NCBI RefSeq assembly: GCF_018919395.1
Contig: NZ_JAHLME010000001.1
Location: forward strand, 806,001 to 870,000
Direction: 5' to 3'
Length of the DNA stretch: 64,000 nt
Source: Geomonas azotofigens
GTDB taxonomy: Bacteria > Desulfobacterota > Desulfuromonadia > Geobacterales > Geobacteraceae
Part shown: piece after piece, positions 36,256-44,151 of the stretch
Layout of the letters: every line of letters begins with the position of its first letter
Numbering within the stretch: position 1 is the stretch's first letter
Notes under the pieces: model-generated
Told to the model about the DNA's origin: nothing
Databases searched by the model: none
The model's input: the letters and a program-made list of their open reading frames with translations, nothing else
Made by a program: the position numbers and the translations under genes

Positions 36256-37203
36256 ATGTGCGACCATCACAACCACGCGCATCATCACGACCATGACCAC
36301 GACCATGACCATGACCATGACCATGACCATGACCACGGCCATGACCACGGCCATGACCACGGCCATGATCATCACCACCATCACCCCCACCTCCACGCCG
36401 TCCCCCAGCGCGGGCCGGGACTGAAGATCGCCATCACCGGCAAGGGGGGCGTGGGCAAGACCACCTTCGCGAGCCTCCTCTGCCGCGCCTTCGCCAATGA
36501 CGGCGCCAGGGTGCTCGCCGTCGACGCGGACCCGGACGCCAACCTGGCCGCGGCGCTCGGGATCCCGGCCGAACGCGCCGCGGAACTCCAGCCGGTGGCA
36601 CGCATGAAGGAACTCGCCGAGGAGCGCACCGGCGCGAGCGGCGGCTACGGCTCCTTCTTCAAGCTGAACCCGAAGGTGAGCGACCTGCCGGAGCAGTTCT
36701 GCCTGGAGCAGGACGGCATCAGGTTCCTCTGGATGGGAACCCTGGAACAGGGGGGAGGCGGCTGCGCCTGCCCGGAAAGCACCCTGGTCAAGCGGTTGAT
36801 GGGGCACCTCCTCCTGGAGCGGGACGAGGTGGTGGTCATGGACATGGAGGCGGGGCTCGAGCACCTCGGGCGCCGTACGGCGGAATCCGTGGACGCCCTG
36901 GTGGTCGTGGTGGAACCGGGCCAGCGCAGCCTGCAGACGGCCCGCCAGATCACGCGGCTGGCCGCCGATCTCGGCATCGATGAGGTCTTCGTGGTGGGAA
37001 GCAAGATCCGCGACGATGACGACCGGCGCCTTGTCGAGGAGGAGATCCCCCAGCGGCAGCTGCTGGGGACCATCTCCTTCTGCGAGGAGGTGCGGCGGGC
37101 CGACCGCGAGAACCGCGCGCCGGACCGGCTCAGCGCGCAGGCGCTCCGGGAGGTGCGCGCCATCAAGGACCGCATGCTCGCGCTGCGTGGGAACGCCAAG
37201 TAG
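36256..37203 (+). CDS. cooC: CooC nickel-insertion ATPase with an N-terminal His-rich metal-binding tract
   Basis: CooC is a MinD/SIMIBI-class dimeric ATPase that inserts nickel into CODH. From the 315-residue start, residues 4-47 hold about 26 histidines, mostly as His-Asp and His-Gly-His-Asp repeats. The ATPase domain starts at about 55 with P-loop GKGGVGKTT at 62-70, VDADPDANL near 89-97, the CxC nickel-binding pair Cys170-x-Cys172 (GGCACPE), and VVVVEPGQRS. R. rubrum uses a separate His-rich protein, CooJ, as nickel store, so this gene appears to combine both roles. AAAGGAG precedes the ATG at 36256. It is the last gene of the operon, followed by a hairpin. The codon repeat (CAT/CAC-GAC) suggests expansion by slippage. 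Confidence 0.93.
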   Translation: MCDHHNHAHHHDHDHDHDHDHDHDHDHGHDHGHDHGHDHHHHHPHLHAVPQRGPGLKIAITGKGGVGKTTFASLLCRAFANDGARVLAVDADPDANLAAALGIPAERAAELQPVARMKELAEERTGASGGYGSFFKLNPKVSDLPEQFCLEQDGIRFLWMGTLEQGGGGCACPESTLVKRLMGHLLLERDEVVVMDMEAGLEHLGRRTAESVDALVVVVEPGQRSLQTARQITRLAADLGIDEVFVVGSKIRDDDDRRLVEEEIPQRQLLGTISFCEEVRRADRENRAPDRLSAQALREVRAIKDRMLALRGNAK

Positions 37204-37266
37204 TCAGGCTGGAGACCCCTCCCGCCGAGGGCGACGAAGCGACGTTGAGTCACTTTCCCCGTCTCG

Positions 37267-37301
37267 AATGGGCCGCACATCGATTGATGGCGGCCCATTT
37301 C
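37267..37301 (+). terminator. Probable terminator of the coo operon
   Basis: AATGGGCCGC pairs with GCGGCCCATT around an inner CATCGATTGATG, followed by a short T stretch. It is 64 nt after the cooC stop. Confidence 0.6.
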
Positions 37302-37343
37302 AGTTCGCGCTCGCACTTGCCGAAAAGGGGTATACCTGTGACC

Positions 37344-37372
37344 TTGACTTGAGGGGCGGCAACGCGTATTTT
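37344..37372 (+). promoter_or_regulatory. Promoter of the REC-PilZ gene
   Basis: TTGACT (37344-37349) and TATTTT (37367-37372) with a 17-nt spacer, about 50 nt before the proposed start codon. Confidence 0.5.
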
Positions 37373-37425
37373 ATTCCAAAACCACTATATTCATTAAATT
37401 GAAAAAGCTTGACGGGAGGCGGCCT

Positions 37426-38103
37426 TTGCAACCCACCATACTGCTCGTAGACGACCTGCAGATGTTTCTCGAGATCGAGAAGGACTTCTTCAAACATACC
37501 GATGTGAACATCGTGACGGCGCGCGACGGCGTCGAGGCCTTCGAGGCGGTCAAGAGCGAGAAGCCGGCGCTGGTCTTCATGGACCTGCAGATGCCCAACA
37601 TGGACGGGGCGGCCTGCTGCCGGGCCATCCGCTCCCATCCGGACCACGCCGAGCTGCCGGTGGTGATCATTTCGTCGACGTCGGTGCAGCAGGATAAGGA
37701 CGACTGCCTTGCCGCCGGCTGCAACTACTTCCTCACCAAGCCAGCCGGCCGGGAACGGTTCCTCGAGATCGCGCGGGAGTTCATCCCCGGCATCGACCGG
37801 CGCGAGAGGCGCCTCCCCTGCAACCTGACCGCGACCCTGCAGCTCAACGGCGAGGCTTTCCCCTGTACGCTGCACGACCTGGGGGTGGATGGGGCCTACG
37901 TGGTGACCGACCGCCCCGCCAATTCCGGCAACGTGGTCAATCTCTCCTTCACCCTTCCCGACGGCACAGTGGTGGATTCCCCCTGCAAGGTGATCTGGTC
38001 CGGCGACAGTACCGCCCTCCGCCCCAAGGGGCTGGGGCTGAAGTTCGCCCTGCTCCCCAAACCGGTCCGCTCCGCGCTGGCCCACGCCCTGGAAAAGCTG
38101 TGA
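37426..38103 (+). CDS. Response regulator with receiver and PilZ-like domains
   Basis: A 225-residue protein: a receiver domain (about 1-118; acidic pocket VDD, acceptor Asp53 in FMDLQMPNMDG, TKPAG lysine) followed by a PilZ-like domain (about 122-220). The PilZ part has the Arg-rich start RRERRLPC, but the second c-di-GMP motif, normally [D/N]xSxxG, reads DLGVDG, so c-di-GMP binding may be weak. Output is presumably protein-protein control of motility or the cell envelope. I choose a TTG start at 37426 because GGGAGG lies 6 nt upstream and the protein then begins MQPTILLVDD; a TTG at 37399 is an alternative. It stands alone after the coo operon. Confidence 0.82.
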   Translation: MQPTILLVDDLQMFLEIEKDFFKHTDVNIVTARDGVEAFEAVKSEKPALVFMDLQMPNMDGAACCRAIRSHPDHAELPVVIISSTSVQQDKDDCLAAGCNYFLTKPAGRERFLEIAREFIPGIDRRERRLPCNLTATLQLNGEAFPCTLHDLGVDGAYVVTDRPANSGNVVNLSFTLPDGTVVDSPCKVIWSGDSTALRPKGLGLKFALLPKPVRSALAHALEKL

Positions 38104-38198
38104 GACAGATTCCCTTTTGACCTCGCTGGGGCTAAGTGATATAACTAGGCGCTCGGCACCCCGCGGCGCCTAAGCCCCGGCAGGCCTTAAGGAAAATC

Positions 38199-40406
38199 AT
38201 GAAACTGCTCCACAAACTGAACCCTCCCCAGCAGGAGGCCGTGCTGCACGGCGAGGGACCGCTCCTGGTCCTGGCCGGCGCCGGCTCCGGCAAGACCCGC
38301 GTCATCGTGCACCGCATCGCCTACCTGATCCACGAGCGGGGCGTCCCTCCCTGGCAGATCCTGGCCGTCACCTTCACCAACAAGGCCGCCGGAGAGATGC
38401 GCGAGCGCATCCAGCACATGCTGGGAGATGGGGAAATCCCGCTGGTCTCCACTTTCCATTCCACCTGCGCCCGCATCCTGAGAAGCGACATCAGGAGCCT
38501 CGGCTACGACTCCAACTTCGCCATCTACGACGACAAGGACTGCGAACGCCTGTTGAAGGACTGCGCCGCCGAGATGAACCTCGACGAGAAGCGCTACCCG
38601 GTGAAGATGCTCGGGAGCGCCATCGACGAGTTCAAGAACCAGGGGATGAGTCCCTTCGACGTCCCCGCCGATTCCCCCTACCAGGCGACCCTGGCCCGGG
38701 TCTACCGCTGCTACCAGGAGCGCCTCAAGCGCTGCAACGCGGTCGACTTCGGCGACCTGCTCCTGTTGACCGTGCAGCTCTTCGAGGAGCACAAGGAGGT
38801 GCTGGACAAGTACCTGAAGCGCTGGCGCTGGCTCCTGGTGGACGAGTACCAGGACACCAACCCCGTGCAGTACCGCCTGGTGCAGCTTCTGGCCGGCGCG
38901 CAGCAGAACCTCTGCGTGGTGGGCGACGACGACCAGTCCATCTACGGCTGGCGCGGCGCGGACATCCGCAACATACTGGAATTCGAGAAGGATTTTCCGG
39001 GCGTCAAGGTGGTGAAGCTGGAGCAGAACTACCGCTCCACCAAGACCATCCTGGACGGCGCCTGGCACGTGGTGCAGAAGAACAAGGGGAGAAAGCCCAA
39101 GCGTCTCTGGACCGATAACCCCGAGGGGGAGCGCATCGTGTACCGCACGCTCCCCAACGAATGGGAGGAGGGGCGCACCGTCTGCCGCGAGATCGAGCGT
39201 TTCCTGGCCGAGGGGGGCGACCTCTCCGAGGTGGCGGTCTTCTACCGCACCAACGCCCAGTCCCGCGTCATCGAGGAGGCGCTCGTGGGTGCCCAGATCC
39301 CGCACCACATGGTCGGCGGCGTCCGCTTCTACGCCCGGCTCGAGGTGAAGGACATCCTCGCCTACCTGAAGGTGCTGGACAACCCTTCCGACGACGTGGC
39401 GGTGAAGCGGATCATCAATACCCCTCCGCGCGGCATCGGCAACACGACGGTCCAGAAGATCGCCGATTTCGCCAACGAGAAGGGGCTCCCCTTCTACGAC
39501 GCCATGCTGGAGGGGGCCTACGGGCCGCTGCTCCCCGCCGCCGCGCGCGGCAAGGTGGCCGCCTTCGTCAACGAGTTGGAAGGATACAAGACCCTCAGCG
39601 AGAAGCTGCCGCTGTCCGAGCTTACCGCCGCCGTCATCAACGATTCCGGCTACTACGCCCGGCTGAAGGCCCAGCGGACCGAGGAGGCCCAGGAACGGAT
39701 CGACAACCTCCAGGAATTGGTGACCGCCATGCAGACCTACGAGAGCATGCCGGGCGAGCACGGGCTGGCCGACTTCCTGGAGCGGGTGGCGCTGGTGTCC
39801 GACCTGGAGCACGAGGGGGAGGGTAAGAAGGCGTCGGCGACGCTGATGACCCTGCACTCGGCCAAGGGGCTGGAATTCCAGCTGGTTTTCATGATCGGCA
39901 TGGAGGAGAAACTCTTCCCGCACGTGCGCGCCCTGGAAAACCCGGACCAGATGGAAGAGGAAAGAAGGCTCTGCTACGTGGGGATGACCCGCGCCAAGAA
40001 GCGGCTGTTCCTTTTGAACGTGCGCCGGCGCCACATCTTCGGCCAGGAGCAGATGAACGCCCCGGCCCGTTTCATCGCCGACATCCCGAGGGAACTTTTG
40101 GACAGCGGCGACCTGTGGCAGCGCCCGGAGCCCTCCCGCGACTTCTCCTCGTCCTCCCACAACCTCGCCTCCCTGTTCGAGGAGGAGATCGAGCCGGAGT
40201 TCGATGACAACGAGGTGCGCATGGTCCCCGACGACGAGGACGACGGCATCTGGGTGGGCATGAAGGTGCGCCACGCCCAGTTCGGGCCGGGGACCATCAG
40301 GAAGATCGAAGGGGAGGGGGACAACCAGAAGGTGATCGTCTGGTTCAACTCGCTGGGCGGGCCGAAGAAGCTCCTGGTCCGCTTCGCCGGCCTTGAGCGG
40401 GCTTGA
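38199..40406 (+). CDS. pcrA: UvrD/PcrA-type 3'-5' DNA helicase
   Basis: A superfamily 1A helicase of 735 residues for DNA repair and replication-fork processing. Motifs: Q-tip LNPPQQEAV, Walker A AGAGSGKT (about 26-33), FTNKAAGEM, VDEYQDTN (motif II), GDDDQSIYGWRGA (III), QNYRS (IV), LMTLHSAKGLEF (V), and RRLCYVGMTRAKK (VI). The C-terminal ~60 residues (VRHAQFGPGTIRKIEGEG) are the PcrA-type Tudor-like domain that contacts RNA polymerase. The ATG at 38199 gives the normal start. The next gene's promoter lies across this gene's stop codon. Confidence 0.95.
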   Translation: MKLLHKLNPPQQEAVLHGEGPLLVLAGAGSGKTRVIVHRIAYLIHERGVPPWQILAVTFTNKAAGEMRERIQHMLGDGEIPLVSTFHSTCARILRSDIRSLGYDSNFAIYDDKDCERLLKDCAAEMNLDEKRYPVKMLGSAIDEFKNQGMSPFDVPADSPYQATLARVYRCYQERLKRCNAVDFGDLLLLTVQLFEEHKEVLDKYLKRWRWLLVDEYQDTNPVQYRLVQLLAGAQQNLCVVGDDDQSIYGWRGADIRNILEFEKDFPGVKVVKLEQNYRSTKTILDGAWHVVQKNKGRKPKRLWTDNPEGERIVYRTLPNEWEEGRTVCREIERFLAEGGDLSEVAVFYRTNAQSRVIEEALVGAQIPHHMVGGVRFYARLEVKDILAYLKVLDNPSDDVAVKRIINTPPRGIGNTTVQKIADFANEKGLPFYDAMLEGAYGPLLPAAARGKVAAFVNELEGYKTLSEKLPLSELTAAVINDSGYYARLKAQRTEEAQERIDNLQELVTAMQTYESMPGEHGLADFLERVALVSDLEHEGEGKKASATLMTLHSAKGLEFQLVFMIGMEEKLFPHVRALENPDQMEEERRLCYVGMTRAKKRLFLLNVRRRHIFGQEQMNAPARFIADIPRELLDSGDLWQRPEPSRDFSSSSHNLASLFEEEIEPEFDDNEVRMVPDDEDDGIWVGMKVRHAQFGPGTIRKIEGEGDNQKVIVWFNSLGGPKKLLVRFAGLERA

Positions 40407-40421
40407 AAAGCGGTATATAGT
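40393..40421 (+). promoter_or_regulatory. Candidate promoter of the lipoprotein gene
   Basis: TTGAGC (40393-40398) and TATAGT (40416-40421) with a 17-nt spacer, overlapping the end of the helicase gene. Confidence 0.45.
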
Positions 40422-40461
40422 TGCCATGTATCGTTAATGAAATTATCAAGGAGGCCTTCCC

Positions 40462-41196
40462 ATGAGAAAACTAGCCGTCTTCATGATAGCGATGCTGCTG
40501 TTCTCCGGCTGCACCCACTATAAGAGTCAGTACGTTTCCTTCCGGCCGCCCGAGGCGTACCAGAACCACCTTGAGCAGTCCGGCGTCTCATTGGGCGGCG
40601 AGGCGTACGCGACCCCGGAGGCGGCCGAGCAGGCCTTCGGCTTCGACATCAAGGGGGCCGGTCTGTTGCCGGTGATGCTGGTCATGGACAACAAGAGCGG
40701 CAAGACCCTTGAGATAATGGGGGGGCAGACCTTCCTGGTGGACGAGGGGGGCAACTACTGGCCGCTGGTCACCAACAAGGTGGCCTTCGACCGGCTGGAG
40801 AGCTCGACCCAGTTCGCTTCCTTCTTCGGCAAGGGTGCCGGCAAGGGGGCGCTGCTGGGCGCGGCGGCCGGGACCGTGCTGGGTGCGGCGCTCGGCATCG
40901 TTTCCGGCAAGAGCGTGGCGGGGTCCCTGGGCAAGGGTGCCGCTCTCGGCGCCGCCGGGGGCGCCATCATCGGCGGGACCCAGGAGGGTACCTCCAACGA
41001 CCGTGCGAACCGCATCTCGGACGACCTGAGGAGCAAGGGGCTGGAGGGGCGTCCCCTCCCGGCCGACAGCCTTTCCAACGGCTTCATCTTCTTCCCGGGC
41101 GAGGCCCCGAGCGCCAAGGAGCTGAGGCTGCAGTGGCGCGAGAAGGAAACCGGCCAGGTGCAGAAGCTGATCCTGCCGCTCAACGTGCGCAAGTAG
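40462..41196 (+). CDS. Lipoprotein with glycine-zipper segment, function unknown
   Basis: A 244-residue secreted protein. The signal peptide ends in lipobox LFSGC with the lipidated cysteine at position 17. Residues about 55-110 look like a beta-sandwich (LLPVMLVMDNKSGKTLEIMG). Residues about 122-165 are a Gly/Ala-rich zipper (GKGAGKGALLGAAAGTVLG) able to insert in a membrane or self-associate. The C-terminal part returns to beta-type sequence (FIFFPGEAPSAKELRLQW). AAGGAGG lies upstream of the ATG. I know no precise family; residue 18 is Thr rather than Asp, so the outer membrane is the likely destination. Confidence 0.75.
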   Translation: MRKLAVFMIAMLLFSGCTHYKSQYVSFRPPEAYQNHLEQSGVSLGGEAYATPEAAEQAFGFDIKGAGLLPVMLVMDNKSGKTLEIMGGQTFLVDEGGNYWPLVTNKVAFDRLESSTQFASFFGKGAGKGALLGAAAGTVLGAALGIVSGKSVAGSLGKGAALGAAGGAIIGGTQEGTSNDRANRISDDLRSKGLEGRPLPADSLSNGFIFFPGEAPSAKELRLQWREKETGQVQKLILPLNVRK

Positions 41197-41299
41197 GCGT
41201 TTCGGCCGCAAGGGGGCTGCGAGGGGGCTGGCTCCGTCCGGTGCCTGTCCCCCTCCGGTTAGATGCTGAATAGGGGCTCGACGGCCCCTATTGCTTTGT

Positions 41300-41425
41300 G
41301 AGCACTTCCCCCCTCCCGACCTCCCCCCTCCGGGGGGAGGAGCTGGCCCTGTCGTCCCCCCGGTGGGGAGAGTATCCGACTTTTCGTCCCCTCCCCCGGA
41401 GGGGGAGGGACAGGGAGGGGGAAGC
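41300..41425. repeat. GC-rich palindromic repeats upstream of pdxA
   Basis: CCCGACCTCCCCCCTCCGGG-type and CCCCTCCCCCGGAGGGGGAG-type hairpins. They are the same two modules as at 33500 and 36125 but in inverted orientation. Confidence 0.75.
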
Positions 41426-41453
41426 TTTTGTGCCACAACTGAAGGAGTTCCGT

Positions 41454-42449
41454 TTGGAAAAACCGATCATAGCCGTCACCATGGGGGACCCGAGCGGCAT
41501 CGGGCCTGAGATCATCGCGGCGGCGCTCGCCGACCCCGCCGTCACCGCGCTTTGCCGGCCGCTGGTGCTGGGCGACCGCGCCGCCATCGAGCGCGGCATC
41601 GCCGTGGCGGGTGCCAGGCTCTCCGTCGTCTCGGCCCCGGAGCTCATCCCCGCCACGGAACCGGCTCCGAAAACCCTCTACCTGCGCGAACTCTCCACCC
41701 TCCAACCGGACCAGATGGTCTACGGCCGCCCCGGCCCTGCCGGCGGCGACGCCTGTTACCGCTACATCTGCGCGGCGGCACAGCTCTGCATGGACGGAAC
41801 GGTGGCGGCCATGGCCACCGCCCCCATCAACAAGGAGTCGCTGAACAGCGCCGGGCACCGTTTCCCGGGACACACGGAACTGCTGGCGGAGCTGACCGGC
41901 GGGCACGAGGTGGTGATGATGCTCGCCGGCGACCGGCTCCGGGTCACCCTGGTCACCATCCACGAGGCGCTCGCCGACGTCCCGAAACTGGTTACCTTCG
42001 ACCGGGTCCTCTCCACCATCAGGATCACCAACGATTCGCTCTCGCGCTGGTTCTGCAAGGCGCCGCGCCTGGCTGTCCTGGCGCTCAACCCGCACTGCGG
42101 CGAGGGGGGGATGTTCGGCGACGAGGAGAGCCGCATCATCGCCCCGGCGGTGGCCGCGGCGCGAGCAGAGGGGATCGACGCGGTGGGACCGCTTTCCGCC
42201 GACACCCTGTTCCACTTCGCCGCGCACGGGGGGTACGACGCCGTGGTCTGCATGTACCACGACCAGGGGCTCATCCCGCTCAAGCTTTTGCACTTCGATG
42301 ACGGGGTGAACGTAACGCTCGGCCTCCCCATCATCCGCACCTCGGTCGACCACGGCACCGCCTACGACCTCGCCGGCACCGGCAAGGCGAGCCCCGCCAG
42401 CATGAAGGCTGCCCTAATCATGGCGGCGCAGATGGCGCGCCCGCGATGA
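41454..42449 (+). CDS. pdxA: 4-hydroxythreonine-4-phosphate dehydrogenase
   Basis: An NAD-dependent enzyme of the DXP-dependent pyridoxal phosphate pathway. The 331-residue length from the TTG start matches the family. It begins LEKPIIAVTMGDPSGIGPEI and has TAPINKESL, AGHRFPGHTELLAELTG (metal-binding His), LNPHCGEGGMFGDEE, MYHDQGLIPLK and RTSVDHGTAYDLAG. The TTG at 41454 is chosen because GGAG lies 7 nt before it and the frame upstream runs through a GC-rich repeat. An in-frame GTG at 41430 is less likely. It may form an operon with the transglycosylase gene downstream, though a repeat separates them. Confidence 0.92.
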   Translation: MEKPIIAVTMGDPSGIGPEIIAAALADPAVTALCRPLVLGDRAAIERGIAVAGARLSVVSAPELIPATEPAPKTLYLRELSTLQPDQMVYGRPGPAGGDACYRYICAAAQLCMDGTVAAMATAPINKESLNSAGHRFPGHTELLAELTGGHEVVMMLAGDRLRVTLVTIHEALADVPKLVTFDRVLSTIRITNDSLSRWFCKAPRLAVLALNPHCGEGGMFGDEESRIIAPAVAAARAEGIDAVGPLSADTLFHFAAHGGYDAVVCMYHDQGLIPLKLLHFDDGVNVTLGLPIIRTSVDHGTAYDLAGTGKASPASMKAALIMAAQMARPR

Positions 42450-42454
42450 ACCAC

Positions 42455-42590
42455 GTCCCCCCTCCCCAGTCCCCTCTCCCAGGGGGAGAGGGGGACGGAC
42501 CGGTGTGGGGATAGCCGGAAAGGCCGATCGCTCACCGCGGCACCTGCCCCACCCCCCCTGACCTCCTGCCGCGAGGGTAGGGGGATTATA
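42455..42590. repeat. GC-rich palindromic repeats between pdxA and mtgA
   Basis: CCCTCCCCAGTCCCCTCTCCC-like with GGGGGAGAGGGGGAC, then CCCCCCCTGACCTCCTGCC with CGAGGGTAGGGGG. It is a diverged copy of the family. Confidence 0.6.
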
Positions 42591-42608
42591 CGTAAAGGAA
42601 TCGCTGCT

Positions 42609-43580
42609 ATGAAATTGAAGAAATACCTCCTCTGGGGTGCCGGTCTCTGCGCCATCTACGCTGTCTATGTCGTCGTCTCGCTCTTTTTCGTCCCGCCGGT
42701 CACGGTGCTCAAGGACAAGAAGATGAACATGACCATCCAGGTCAAGGACTGGCAGGGGAACTACCACCCGCTGGTGGTCGGCCCCAAGAACCGCTACTGG
42801 ACCCCCCTGTCCCAGATTCCCTCGGAGATGAAGTGGGCGGTGATCCTTGCCGAGGACGCCTCCTTCTACAAGCACGAGGGGATCGACGTCAAGGCGATCA
42901 AGGAGGCGATCAAGTACGACCTCGAGAAGCAGAGCTTCGCCCGCGGCGCCTCCACCATCACCCAGCAGGTGGCCAAGAACCTGTTCCTCTCCCGGGAGAA
43001 GACCCTGACCCGCAAGGCGAAAGAGCTGTACCTGGCCAAGCGCATGGAGCAGGAGATCACCAAGGGGCGCATCATCGAGCTCTACCTGAACGTGATCGAA
43101 CTGGGGCCCATGGTGCACGGCATCGGCCACGGCGCGCGCTACTACTTCGGCAAGTCGCCGGCCGCGCTCACCCCGCGCGAGTGCGCCTTCCTCGCCGCGA
43201 TGCTGCCGGGGCCACGCGTCGCGTACAACCCGTACAAGAACCTGGACAAGGTGCTCAAGCGCTCCAACATGATCCTGAGGCTTTTGGCCAACAAGGGGGT
43301 GCTCTCCTCGGGCGAATACCAAGCGGCGCTGGCCGAGATGCCCAACATCGGCCGGATGCAGAAGAAGGTCGACGAGAGCATCAAGCAGGTCGAGGTCATG
43401 GCGAACCACACCAGCGCCACCGTGCCGCAGGGGCTCGCTACCGAGCCGGAGAAGGGGCAGGCCGAGCCCGGCGCGCCCCCGGCCGAGCAGCATCCGGCCG
43501 CCGCCGAACCTGCCCCGGAGAAGCCCCAGGAAGGCGCCGCCCCCGCCAAGGAGGGTGCCCCGGCGCAGGACAAGCAGTAG
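42609..43580 (+). CDS. mtgA: Monofunctional peptidoglycan glycosyltransferase (GT51)
   Basis: A 323-residue membrane-anchored enzyme that polymerises lipid II glycan chains without cross-linking. One N-terminal membrane helix (about 7-28) is followed by a GT51 domain with catalytic Glu82 in AEDASFYKHEGID, GASTITQQVAKNL, RKAKELYLAKRME and ELYLNVIELG. No transpeptidase domain follows. Residues about 270-323 are a Pro/Ala/Glu-rich tail (AEPAPEKPQEGAAPAKEG), longer than in typical MtgA. A weak AAAGGA precedes the ATG. It complements the bifunctional PBP1A at 7920. Confidence 0.9.
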   Translation: MKLKKYLLWGAGLCAIYAVYVVVSLFFVPPVTVLKDKKMNMTIQVKDWQGNYHPLVVGPKNRYWTPLSQIPSEMKWAVILAEDASFYKHEGIDVKAIKEAIKYDLEKQSFARGASTITQQVAKNLFLSREKTLTRKAKELYLAKRMEQEITKGRIIELYLNVIELGPMVHGIGHGARYYFGKSPAALTPRECAFLAAMLPGPRVAYNPYKNLDKVLKRSNMILRLLANKGVLSSGEYQAALAEMPNIGRMQKKVDESIKQVEVMANHTSATVPQGLATEPEKGQAEPGAPPAEQHPAAAEPAPEKPQEGAAPAKEGAPAQDKQ

Positions 43581-43589
43581 CCGCGAGAC

Positions 43590-43640
43590 GACGACCGCTC
43601 CCCCCCTCCCTCTCCCCCTCTTCCGGGGGGCGAGGGGGAC
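43590..43640. repeat. GC-rich palindromic repeat after mtgA
   Basis: CCCCCTCCCTCTCCCCCTC with GGGGGGCGAGGGGGAC, a hairpin of the dispersed family. It begins the 571-nt stretch 43581-44151, which has no credible gene and is largely built of repeats. Confidence 0.6.
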
Positions 43641-43691
43641 CGGGCACAGGGTTTTTGCCCCTTCGGCGAGTGCACCTGAGAACGCGGTCCA

Positions 43692-43801
43692 CCTGTAGGG
43701 GCGAATAAACATTCGCCCCCCTTGATCGCGCCTCCACCCCTGTTGCCAAGATCGGGGGCGGGGCACCGGCGGCTGGGCGAATGATTATTCGCCCCTACAG
43801 G
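43692..43801. repeat. Inverted repeat doublet of the TGTAGGGGCGAAT type
   Basis: Two 27-bp arms at the ends of a 110-bp unit (left arm CCTGTAGGGGCGAATAAAC onward; right arm its inverse) match at 26 of 27 positions. Each arm is itself a small palindrome (GGCGAAT with ATTCGCC). It resembles a REP/BIME-like doublet or tiny non-autonomous element. Confidence 0.75.
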
Positions 43802-43829
43802 ATGTAGGAGTGACGCGGCGTGCAAGGAA

Positions 43830-43865
43830 GCCCTCACCCCTACCCCTCTCCCAGAGGGCGAGGGG
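43830..43865. repeat. Short GC-rich palindrome
   Basis: CCCTCACCCCTACCCCTCTCCC with AGAGGGCGAGGGG just before the 9-bp tandem repeat; a further member of the dispersed family. Confidence 0.5.
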
Positions 43866-43893
43866 ATATCGCCGCCACCGTTCCCTCCCCAGC

Positions 43894-44028
43894 CATCACT
43901 CCCATCACTCCCATCACTCCCATCACTCCCATCACTCCCATCACCCCCATCACCCCCATCACCCCCATCACCCCCATCACCCCCATCACCCCCATCACCC
44001 CCATCACCCCCATCACTCCCATCACTCC
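43894..44028. repeat. Tandem repeat, 15 units of 9 bp
   Basis: Five units CATCACTCC, eight units CATCACCCC and two units CATCACTCC, without interruption. Every frame is open through it (His-His-Ser/Pro, Ile-Thr-Pro, Gly-Asp-Gly), but no start signal, codon bias or homology supports translation. It ends about 120 nt before the HD-GYP gene. Confidence 0.9.
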
Positions 44029-44052
44029 CCCGCCGGCTTTTCCCCGACCCCG

Positions 44053-44068
44053 CTAAGACTTGTCTTAG
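44053..44068. promoter_or_regulatory. Perfect palindrome upstream of the HD-GYP gene
   Basis: CTAAGAC-TT-GTCTTAG, a 7-bp perfect inverted repeat about 85 nt before the start. It is a plausible operator; the regulator is unknown. Confidence 0.4.
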
Positions 44069-44151
44069 AATTCTCCTCCTCAAGTTCCCATTAAATCTGC
44101 CGAAAACAACGAAGAAGACGAATGAGCGTCTCAAGCTACTGGAGAAGTGTG

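Noticed and set aside
43894-44028. CRISPR-like repeat array
   Set aside because: Units are 9 bp with no spacers; it is a simple tandem repeat and no cas genes are present.
43810-44094. Possible His-His-Pro repeat protein, or Gly-Asp-Gly repeat protein on the other strand
   Set aside because: All frames are open through a 9-bp tandem repeat; no start signal, conserved flank or codon bias supports translation.
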